A stretch of DNA of 64,000 bases from Arthrobacter sp. CJ23. GTDB lineage: Bacteria > Actinomycetota > Actinomycetes > Actinomycetales > Micrococcaceae. The stretch's first letter is position 1. The number at the start of each line of letters is the position of its first letter. The notes below the pieces were generated by a model. The model did no database searches and was not told where the DNA came from. It saw only the letters and a list, made by a program, of their open reading frames with translations. This document shows, piece by piece, positions 1 through 6,453 of this stretch. The stretch lies in the NCBI RefSeq assembly GCF_024741795.1, contig NZ_CP102950.1, positions 2,976,001-3,040,000 of the forward strand, written 5' to 3'. The position numbers and the translations under genes were made by a program.

Positions 1-1036
1 ATGAACGGATCTTGTAGTTTTGGGTGCGGACCTGCAGTTCCATCTGGTCCACGCGCGGCGCCAGCTTGGCAGCGTCCCGTGCGGCGTCCCCGGCGGCGAC
101 TGCGCTGGCCACCTGCTCCAGGACCCGCTTGAGCTGGGCGTCCAGCAGTACTGGCACTACCGGCGCTTCCTCGGCAGCGGCGGAGGAACTGCCCTGCGCC
201 GGGCTCGGCGCGGGCGTGGTGGTGGCCTGTGCGCCTGCGGCGGAGCCGGCAACAAGCACGGTTGCGAGCCCGGCGGCGAGGGATACCCGCAGCGCCTGCC
301 CGTTGGATCCTGCGGCCCGGCCGCGGCGGCCCTCGGGCTGCGCGTCGCCGGTCCGGGCCGCTTCCGGTCCGGACCCGCCTTCGGGGGTGCCGCCGTCGGG
401 GCCCTTGCCCTTGCCACGCCGCTCGCTGAGGAACCTGGCCAGGAACGGGAAGGCCAGGCCGGCAAGGATGACGAGGATGCCCAGCACGATGAGGGGCACG
501 GCCCACGGCATGGTGGCCTTGTTGGGGAACGTCATGGAGATCGACGACGGCGCGGCCTTGGTGCCGTCGCTGGCAAGCAGCAGCGTCCAGTCGCCGCCGG
601 CCGGCGGGTTCCAGGTGTAGTCCAGCTCGCCGCTGCCGTTCTCTACGGTGACCCACAGATCGGAGCCCGCCGGTGACGGCGCGGTGGCCTCGCCCTCGGT
701 GGAGGCAACCTGGAGGGACTTCTGGTCCTCGGACACTCCGGTCACAGTGGTGTGGGCGGTCTTGCCCACCCAGGCGTCGACGTCGTCCGGGCGGCCGGTG
801 GCCACCAGGAAGTTTCCTTCGCCCTTGATGTTGATCTTCATGGCACCGCCGTGAAGGGCGATCAGCTTCTCGTCGATCACGGTCAGCGGGGCGGCTTTCG
901 TGTCGCCGGGGGCCGAAACGGTCACGGTCTCGGCGGGGGCCCAGAAAGTCAGCTGGCCGATGCCGGCCAGCAGCGCCAGGAGGCCCAGCAGAGCCAGCGT
1001 GGCTGCAGTCTTCAATCGCACAGGAATACCTATCAT
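1..1036 (-). CDS. Membrane protein of unknown function (3' end outside window)
   Basis: Reads from ATG at 1036 and is still open at base 1, so at least 345 residues without the C-terminus. I see a hydrophobic segment near residues 11-32 (signal anchor), an extracytoplasmic-looking domain of about 140 residues, a clear membrane helix near 177-200, a Gly/Pro/Arg-rich cytosolic linker (203-248), then a third hydrophobic stretch (251-270) followed by a Pro/Ala/Ser-rich segment and an Ala/Lys-rich helix. A GTG five codons downstream (1021) is an alternative start. I do not recognise a named family. The promoter probably lies just upstream (TAGAAC at 1051-1056, minus strand) and overlaps a dyad. 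Confidence 0.7.
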   Translation of the reverse strand, partial: MIGIPVRLKTAATLALLGLLALLAGIGQLTFWAPAETVTVSAPGDTKAAPLTVIDEKLIALHGGAMKINIKGEGNFLVATGRPDDVDAWVGKTAHTTVTGVSEDQKSLQVASTEGEATAPSPAGSDLWVTVENGSGELDYTWNPPAGGDWTLLLASDGTKAAPSSISMTFPNKATMPWAVPLIVLGILVILAGLAFPFLARFLSERRGKGKGPDGGTPEGGSGPEAARTGDAQPEGRRGRAAGSNGQALRVSLAAGLATVLVAGSAAGAQATTTPAPSPAQGSSSAAAEEAPVVPVLLDAQLKRVLEQVASAVAAGDAARDAAKLAPRVDQMELQVRTQNYKIRS

Positions 1037-1050
1037 CAGCGGTCGTTGAA

Positions 1051-1074
1051 GTTCTAGGGTAACCGTTTTGTTAC
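1051..1074 (-). promoter_or_regulatory. Candidate promoter with inverted repeat
   Basis: On the minus strand TAGAAC (1051-1056) is a plausible -10 box for the gene starting at 1036. Directly upstream is a perfect 5-bp dyad GTAAC-N6-GTTAC (1059-1074), placed where a repressor would block the -35/-10 spacer. Both assignments are by eye. Confidence 0.3.
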
Positions 1075-1227
1075 GAAGGAGCCTGATCCGGGCATGAGCG
1101 CAATGGCATTCCAGGCCGCGCCAGCGCGCTGCGGAAGCGCCATTCGGGGCTGCTGGTACTGTGGCGATGATCATGAAAACCGGCCTGCCGAGGGCATGGC
1201 CGCGGAGCGAAAAGGCAGCAGATCCCC

Positions 1228-2505
1228 GTGAACGAGCACAAGCACCCGAGCCCCGCCGAACAGCCCGGCACGGCTGACGGGCCGGCGTCCACGGAAGGCT
1301 CCGGAACCAAGGGGGACGGAGTGCAGGCACGCCTGGCCTCCGTGGCACGCAAACTGCGCCAGCCGATCCCCGGCGCCAGGACCAGGGTCCGTTTCGAGAT
1401 GCCTCCCGAAGAGGAGCATCTCGAGCCCGGTCAGGACGAGGACCGCTTTGGCTCCCCCGGGCCGAAGATCTCGGCCCAGCACCCCTTGTACGTAGGCTTC
1501 CTGGGAACCGCAGGCGTGGGTGCCGCGCTGCTTCTCTACTACATCGGCATCAACACAGCCCAGTTGCTGCTGTGGATTGTGGCGGCGCTGTTCATCGCCC
1601 TGGGCCTGGATCCGGTAGTGCGCTGGTTTGAGGGCCGCAAGCTGCCCCGGCCCGCCGGCATCCTGATCGCTGTCTCCGCCCTGGTGCTCGGCGTCGCCGG
1701 ATTCTTCGCCACCCTGATCCCCACCATCGTGGAACAGGTCTCTGAGATCGTCCGCCAGGCGCCGGACTGGATCCGCGGATTCCTGGATTCCGATTTCTTC
1801 CGTTCCCTGGACAGCCAATTCGGCGTCCGCGAGCGCATCACGGCGGAACTGGACAAGTTCGTCAAGAACCCCGAGGCCATGGGCGGCATTTTCGGCGGCG
1901 TGGTGGGCTTCGGCTCAACGGTGGCCAACGGAATCTTCGGCACCCTCATCGTCCTGGTGCTGAGCCTCTACTTCCTGGCCGCCCTGCCGTCCATGAAAAA
2001 GTGGGCCTACCGCCTGGCCCCGAGGTCGCGCCGCCCGCGCGTCGAGGCCCTGTCCGAGGCGATCACGCGCTCAGTGGGCAACTACGTCATTGGCCAGGCC
2101 TGCGTCGCTCTGCTCAACGCGCTCTTCGCCTTCATTGTCATGAGCATCCTGGGCATCCCGTTCAGCGTCCTGCTCGCCTTCGTGGTGGCCCTGCTGGCGT
2201 TCATCCCCTTGGTGGGCGGGATGATCGCCGCGATCGTCGTGATCCTGGTGGCGCTGACGGTGGGCTGGCAGACGGCCGTCATCTACGCGATCTGCTACTT
2301 CGCCTACCTGCAGTTCGAGGCCTACTTCATCTCCCCGCGCATCATGCAGCGCGCCGTTGCCGTTCCGGGCGCCGTTGCCGTGATCTCGGTCATTGCCGGC
2401 GGCAGCCTCCTGGGGGTGCTGGGTGCCCTGATCGCGATCCCGACGGCGGCCGCCATCATGCTGCTGATCAAAGAGGTGTTCATCGCCCGCCAGGACCGGC
2501 ACTAG
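1228..2505 (+). CDS. AI-2E family transporter (PerM/YdiK-type)
   Basis: 425-residue polytopic membrane protein. The N-terminal ~90 residues are hydrophilic and charged. They are followed by paired helices, a soluble-looking segment with amphipathic helices (about 165-215), and a C-terminal bundle with the conserved glycine/proline-rich helices (GIPFSVLLAFVVALLAFIPL; PRIMQRAVAVPGAV). This order is typical of the AI-2E/PerM family, whose members export small solutes or act as ion antiporters; the substrate here cannot be read. Start is GTG at 1228 with AAAGG about 12 nt upstream. It ends 4 bp from the convergent hydrolase gene. Confidence 0.9.
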   Translation: MNEHKHPSPAEQPGTADGPASTEGSGTKGDGVQARLASVARKLRQPIPGARTRVRFEMPPEEEHLEPGQDEDRFGSPGPKISAQHPLYVGFLGTAGVGAALLLYYIGINTAQLLLWIVAALFIALGLDPVVRWFEGRKLPRPAGILIAVSALVLGVAGFFATLIPTIVEQVSEIVRQAPDWIRGFLDSDFFRSLDSQFGVRERITAELDKFVKNPEAMGGIFGGVVGFGSTVANGIFGTLIVLVLSLYFLAALPSMKKWAYRLAPRSRRPRVEALSEAITRSVGNYVIGQACVALLNALFAFIVMSILGIPFSVLLAFVVALLAFIPLVGGMIAAIVVILVALTVGWQTAVIYAICYFAYLQFEAYFISPRIMQRAVAVPGAVAVISVIAGGSLLGVLGALIAIPTAAAIMLLIKEVFIARQDRH

Positions 2506-2509
2506 AGCT

Positions 2510-3307
2510 TCAGTGCGCCGTGGCCACCGCTCCGGCCCATTCCCGGGGAAGACCCTCCGGACCGGCACCCGCAGCAGTGACGTCGTCGACGATCTCATCC
2601 AGCACCCGGGCAGCGTACTTCTCGCCCACCCAGAGGTGCTTGGCCCCGTCCACGCCCAGGATCCTGGCCTGTGGCACCAGACTGAAGCGTTCCTCGGCTT
2701 CCACGGGCTGGAGGTAGTCGTCGTGCTCCGGCACGAGGACCGTGAGCGGCTTGCCCGAGGCGCCCCATTCCTTGAGGTGCACGTCCGTGGCGCGGTGCAG
2801 CGGCGGGGAGAGCAGGACCGCCCCCTCGATCTGCGAGGCCACGGGCTCCACGGCGCCATACATCAGGGCCAGTTCAGTGCCGAAGGACCAGCCCACAAGC
2901 CAGCGGTTGGGCAGTCCGCGTTCGACAGCGAAGCGGACGGCGGCCTCGACGTCGTAGCGCTCGCCGATGCCTTCCTCGAACTGGCCTTGGCTGGTGCCGC
3001 GCGGCGAGTGCGTGCCCCGCGTATTGAAGCGCAGGACGGCGACGCCGGCGAGTGCGGGCAGCCGGTAGGAGGCCTTGCGGTAGACGTGCGAATCCATGAA
3101 GCCGCCGTGCGTGGGCAGCGGGTGGAGGGTGATGAGCGTGGCGGTGATCTCCCCCGATTCCGGCAGGGCAAGCTCACCCAGGAGAACCTTGCCGTCCTCG
3201 GTGGTGAACTCGACGTTTTCCCGGCGCGCCGGAAGGACCGTGGCGGCCCGGATCGCCGAGGCGGCATCCTGCGGGCTGAAAACGAAGGTGGCGGGATCGA
3301 AAGTCAT
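2510..3307 (-). CDS. Alpha/beta-fold hydrolase
   Basis: 265 residues. A typical alpha/beta-hydrolase core is visible: the oxyanion-region LHPLPTHGG, the nucleophile elbow GWSFG (Ser near residue 145), an acid in PEHDD (about 210), and a late His in AKHLWVG (about 235). There is no signal peptide, so it is cytosolic. Substrate unknown. The family is close to small esterase-like proteins with an N-terminal KVLLGELALP-type strand. TAAGCT (3315-3320, minus) lies 7 nt before the ATG, suggesting a leaderless transcript. Confidence 0.85.
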   Translation of the reverse strand: MTFDPATFVFSPQDAASAIRAATVLPARRENVEFTTEDGKVLLGELALPESGEITATLITLHPLPTHGGFMDSHVYRKASYRLPALAGVAVLRFNTRGTHSPRGTSQGQFEEGIGERYDVEAAVRFAVERGLPNRWLVGWSFGTELALMYGAVEPVASQIEGAVLLSPPLHRATDVHLKEWGASGKPLTVLVPEHDDYLQPVEAEERFSLVPQARILGVDGAKHLWVGEKYAARVLDEIVDDVTAAGAGPEGLPREWAGAVATAH

Positions 3308-3325
3308 GCTTCCAAGCTTAAGTGC

Positions 3326-3670
3326 TCAGCGGTAGCGGTATGTGCGTCCCGTCCAGCAGTTGGTGTGCCAGTGGCGCCGTTCGGCCAGCCCGGCGGCCTC
3401 GCCGAACAAATGGCTGTCCGACCAGACCACCAGATGCGCGATCCCGGGGAGGATCGGCGTCGAGCAGCCCGGGCAGATGTACTGTTTCTCCGCGTTCCTG
3501 GCGGTGATGCTGCGCACCATCCAGTCTCCGTCGGGGGCGCTCTCCCGGCGGGCGATCCCGGACCGGGCGCGCTCAAGGTCCAGCTCCGGAACGTCCCCGG
3601 TGTGCTTGCTGCCGCCCTTTGACGTCCGGGTGGCTGACAGGGGGCGGCGGGGGCGGTTGGAACGGGGCAT
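3326..3670 (-). CDS. Small basic zinc-ribbon protein of unknown function
   Basis: 114 residues from ATG 3670, chosen because GGAGG sits 2 nt upstream and because a longer reading would overlap the divergent nucS promoter. The first 40 residues are basic and disordered-looking. The C-terminal half has CPGC (about residues 66-69), then H-x-x-V-V-W, and HWHTNCW near 100-106, a CxxC...H...C arrangement able to bind zinc. Such proteins are often auto-annotated as ATP/GTP-binding, but no P-loop is visible. It is divergent from nucS; function unknown. Confidence 0.75.
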   Translation of the reverse strand: MPRSNRPRRPLSATRTSKGGSKHTGDVPELDLERARSGIARRESAPDGDWMVRSITARNAEKQYICPGCSTPILPGIAHLVVWSDSHLFGEAAGLAERRHWHTNCWTGRTYRYR

Positions 3671-3706
3671 GCCTCCATTCTGCCAAAGCCCGGGACTGCC
3701 AGACGG

Positions 3707-3712
3707 TAAAGT
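3707..3712 (+). promoter_or_regulatory. -10 box of a leaderless nucS promoter
   Basis: TAAAGT is followed by exactly 7 nt and then the GTG start of nucS, so transcription should begin at or next to the start codon. No Shine-Dalgarno sequence is needed or evident. Confidence 0.45.
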
Positions 3713-3719
3713 TGGGCTG

Positions 3720-4415
3720 GTGCGACTCGTCATAGCCCGTTGTTCTGTTGATTATGTTGGCCGGCTCAAGGCCCACCTCCCCCTCGCTACCCGGCTCCTG
3801 CTGGTCAAAGCCGATGGTTCCGTCCTGGTGCACTCCGACGGCGGCTCCTACAAGCCGCTGAACTGGATGAGCCCGCCGGCTTCCCTGCGCGTGACCACGC
3901 CCGAGGAGACCGAGGTGGAGGAAGGCGTGGTGGAGCAGTGGACCGTGCAGTCGGCCAAGACCGACGACCGGCTGATCATCAACATCTATGAGCAGCTGCA
4001 CGATACCTCCCATGATCTTGGCACCGATCCCGGCCTCATCAAGGACGGCGTGGAAGCCGATCTGCAGCGCCTCCTGGCCGAGCAGATCGAAACCCTTGGC
4101 ACCGGCTACTCCCTGATCCGCCGTGAATACTTCACCGCGATCGGTCCGGTGGATATCCTGGCCCGTGACGCCGCCGGGGCCACCGTGGCGGTCGAGCTCA
4201 AGCGCCGCGGCGACATCGACGGCGTCGAGCAGCTCACCCGCTACCTCGAGCTCCTGAACCGCGATCCCCTGCTGGCGCCGGTGCGCGGCATCTTCGCCGC
4301 CCAGCAGATCAAGCCGCAGGCCAAGGTCCTGGCCAACGACCGCGGCATCGACTGCGTGACGCTGGACTATGACGCCATGCGCGGCGTGGATGACAGCGAG
4401 TCGCGGCTCTTCTAG
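3720..4415 (+). CDS. nucS: Endonuclease NucS (EndoMS), mismatch-specific
   Basis: 231 residues, close to mycobacterial NucS. The C-terminal RecB-like nuclease core is intact: D145 in GPVDIL, E159 and K161 in VAVELKRR, and the downstream [12 protein letters not shown] helix. The N-terminal half is the DNA-binding/dimer domain. In actinobacteria, which lack MutS/MutL, NucS cuts both strands at mismatches and lowers the mutation rate, acting with the beta-clamp. The end LF at the extreme C-terminus resembles the clamp-binding tail described for the family. Start GTG 3720 is chosen because a TAAAGT -10 box is 7 nt upstream. Confidence 0.95.
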   Translation: MRLVIARCSVDYVGRLKAHLPLATRLLLVKADGSVLVHSDGGSYKPLNWMSPPASLRVTTPEETEVEEGVVEQWTVQSAKTDDRLIINIYEQLHDTSHDLGTDPGLIKDGVEADLQRLLAEQIETLGTGYSLIRREYFTAIGPVDILARDAAGATVAVELKRRGDIDGVEQLTRYLELLNRDPLLAPVRGIFAAQQIKPQAKVLANDRGIDCVTLDYDAMRGVDDSESRLF

Positions 4416-4462
4416 GCTGTGTGCTCCGGGACACTAGTAGGCTGTGTGCTCCGGGACACTAG
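4413..4462 (+). repeat. Two exact 25-bp tandem copies at the nucS stop / nagA promoter
   Basis: Copy 1 (4413-4437) begins with the TAG stop codon of nucS; copy 2 (4438-4462) is identical and runs into the nagA -10 box (TAGAAT, 4460-4465). Each copy contains GTGTGCTCCGGGACAC, an imperfect dyad with GTGT/ACAC ends. An 11-nt fragment, GGGACACTAGT, recurs inside nagA at 4530-4540. Confidence 0.95.
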
Positions 4463-4465
4463 AAT
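4460..4465 (+). promoter_or_regulatory. -10 box of a leaderless nagA promoter
   Basis: TAGAAT, then 7 nt, then ATG of nagA. Its first three bases are the last three of the second 25-bp repeat copy, so anything bound to the repeat would cover the promoter. Confidence 0.5.
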
Positions 4466-4472
4466 TAGTGCC

Positions 4473-5729
4473 ATGACTGTCCTTGACCAGCCTGAATCTG
4501 TCCCTGCGCCCAGCCGCCATCTGGTGACGGGGACACTAGTCAGCGACGGCGTGATCGTCGAGGACGGTCTGGTGGCGGTCGACGGCGACCGGATCGCCTT
4601 CGCCGGGCCCGCCGCGGATTTTGACCCCGCCGATTTCGAGGGTTTCAGCGATCTCCCGGAAGAGACCTGGCTGGATCTTCCCCAGGACCGGTTCATTCTG
4701 CCGGGCCTGGTGGATGTGCACTGCCACGGCGGCAACGGCGGTGACTTCCCCGGCGGCGAGGAATCCTCCGCCCGCACGGCCGTCGATTTTCTGCACCGCT
4801 CCGGCACCACCACGTTCCTGGCCAGCATGGTCACGGCCCCGCGCGAGGATCTGCTGCGTGGCATCGAACTCTATGTGAAGCTGGCCAACGAGGGACTGGT
4901 CGCCGGTATCCACCTCGAGGGCCCGTTCCTGTCCCACGCCCGCTGCGGTGCGCAGAACCCGGCCTTCCTGCTGGAACCGGACCTCGATTTCATGAACGAA
5001 CTGGTCGAGGCTGCCGCGGGCAAGCTGGCAACCATGACCTATGCCCCGGAGCTGCCCGGCGCCGCGGCGCTCGTGGACCTCATGACCTCCCACGGAGTCA
5101 CGCCGTCGCTGGGGCACACGGACTGCGACGACGCCACGGCCGCAGCGTCCCTTGCGGCGGCCCGCGAAGGCCTTGAGTCCGCAGGGTTCGACGGCGTCAG
5201 CTCGCTGCCCACGGTCACCCACCTCTTCAACGGCATGCCGCCCATGCACCACCGCTCCCCCGGCCCGGTGGCGGCCTGCCTGCGTACCGCACAGCAGGGC
5301 AAGGCGATCGTGGAGCTCATCGCCGACGATACCCACCTGGACCCCGCCACCGTTGCCACCGTCTTCCAGCTGGTGGGGGCGGCCAACATCCTCCTGGTCA
5401 CCGATTCGATGGCTGCCGCCGGCCTCTCGGACGGCAACTACATGCTGGGCCCCTCACCCGTGACGGTCACCGACGGCGTGGCCACGCTCGATGCCACCGG
5501 TTCCATCGCCGGAGGCACGGCCACCATGCTGGAGGTAGTGCGCCGAACCGTCGCCGCGGGCGTGGACATCAGCGACGCCGTGCTGTCGGCAACGGCGGTC
5601 CCGGCAGGAGTGCTGGGACTGGCCGATGAGGTGGGCGGGCTCCGCCGCGGACTGCGCGCTGATATTGTCGTGGCGGACAAGGAGCTGGGCCTGACTGCCG
5701 TTATGCGCAACGGCAGCTGGCTCGCCTGA
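4473..5729 (+). CDS. nagA: N-acetylglucosamine-6-phosphate deacetylase
   Basis: 418 residues. It removes acetate from GlcNAc-6-P to give GlcN-6-P, the committed step in recycling or using amino sugars. Amidohydrolase landmarks are present: DVHCHGGNGGDFPG (H83, H85), the metal Glu in HLEGPFL (E149), GHTDCDD (H215), HLFNGMPPMHHRSPG (H250) and the catalytic Asp in VTDSMAAAG (D311). The first 20 residues are a non-conserved lead. ATG 4473 is preferred to upstream in-frame GTG codons because it lies 7 nt after TAGAAT. No nagB or PTS gene is adjacent. Confidence 0.95.
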   Translation: MTVLDQPESVPAPSRHLVTGTLVSDGVIVEDGLVAVDGDRIAFAGPAADFDPADFEGFSDLPEETWLDLPQDRFILPGLVDVHCHGGNGGDFPGGEESSARTAVDFLHRSGTTTFLASMVTAPREDLLRGIELYVKLANEGLVAGIHLEGPFLSHARCGAQNPAFLLEPDLDFMNELVEAAAGKLATMTYAPELPGAAALVDLMTSHGVTPSLGHTDCDDATAAASLAAAREGLESAGFDGVSSLPTVTHLFNGMPPMHHRSPGPVAACLRTAQQGKAIVELIADDTHLDPATVATVFQLVGAANILLVTDSMAAAGLSDGNYMLGPSPVTVTDGVATLDATGSIAGGTATMLEVVRRTVAAGVDISDAVLSATAVPAGVLGLADEVGGLRRGLRADIVVADKELGLTAVMRNGSWLA

Positions 5730-6077
5730 CGCAGTCTTCCTGCTGCCTCCTGCGGCATTCACATTGTTGCTTTCCCTTGCCTTCTTTGACGTCAAATGGC
5801 ATCTTTCCCGACTGCACGGCCGCCCATTCCGCCGTTACCTTCTTTTTACCTAAAATTTTCCGGAATTCCCGGGCAGACCGTTGACCTCCAGCACGCCCCA
5901 TGAAAGTGTTGTAGCAGTCTTTGTGTAGGTGTTATTCATGCTCGCAAGACGCGTTGCGAGCGTGAAGCTCCTGCAGAACCAAACAGGCCAAGCCTGGGCG
6001 GAAAACCAGGTCTTCTCGCGAAGTAACCAGGGCCGGTGCGCGGTGTATCGGCCTACGTTCCACAATGAGGAGAAAAA
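5730..6077. other. 348-bp gene-free region: nagA 3' end and csp leader
   Basis: No convincing ORF. It holds a perfect 12-bp palindrome TTTGACGTCAAA (5785-5796), an AT-rich stretch near 5840-5860, a candidate promoter near 5909-5937 (TTGTAG, 17 nt, TTATTC), and a perfect inverted repeat GCTCGCAA-N6-TTGCGAGC (5940-5961). The rest is probably the untranslated leader of the cold-shock gene. Confidence 0.6.
5940..5961 (+). repeat. Inverted repeat upstream of csp
   Basis: Perfect 8-bp arms GCTCGCAA and TTGCGAGC with a 6-nt loop, about 115 nt before the csp start codon. If transcribed it is a stable hairpin in the 5' leader. If the promoter is the TTATTC box at 5932 it would instead sit on the start site as an operator. 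Confidence 0.6.
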
Positions 6078-6281
6078 ATGGCACTGGGAACCGTGAAGTG
6101 GTTCAACGCTGAAAAGGGCTTCGGCTTCATCACCCCGGACGACGCGGATGGCGATGTCTTTGTCCACTACTCCGAGATCCAGACCGGTGGCTTCAAGACC
6201 CTTGATGAGAACCAGCGCGTTCAGTTCGAGATCGGCCAGGGCGCCAAGGGCCCGCAGGCAACCGGCGTTACCGTCGTCTAG
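6078..6281 (+). CDS. Cold-shock protein (CspA family)
   Basis: 67-residue single CSD domain. RNP1 (KGFGFI, residues 16-21) and RNP2 (VFVHYS, about 28-33) are intact, so it should bind single-stranded RNA/DNA as a chaperone. The ribosome site is strong (AGGAG, 7 nt before ATG). A long leader with an inverted repeat precedes it and an intrinsic terminator follows at 6327, so it is a monocistronic gene, as usual for this family. Which csp paralogue it is cannot be decided from the window. Confidence 0.97.
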   Translation: MALGTVKWFNAEKGFGFITPDDADGDVFVHYSEIQTGGFKTLDENQRVQFEIGQGAKGPQATGVTVV

Positions 6282-6326
6282 TCTGAGCCGCTGAATTCTG
6301 CCGCAGGCACGTTCAGCAATGGGGTT

Positions 6327-6358
6327 GCCCCGGCCTTTGTGCCGGGGCGGCTCTGTTT
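6327..6358 (+). terminator. Intrinsic terminator of csp
   Basis: Perfect 8-bp stem GCCCCGGC / GCCGGGGC with a 6-nt loop, followed by CTCTGTTT. It lies 45 nt after the csp stop and before the convergent mprF-like gene. Confidence 0.8.
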
Positions 6359-6453
6359 AAGGCCGCTTACGACAAACATGTCTGATTGCGCAGCAATTAA
6401 GTAATACATATTTACCCCAGCTGAAATACGGTGTGCCGCTGGCGGCCCGGAAT

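Noticed and set aside
4413..4462. DasR-type operator at nagA
   Set aside because: The repeat core does not match the ACTGGTCTAGACCA-like consensus; I leave the regulator unnamed.
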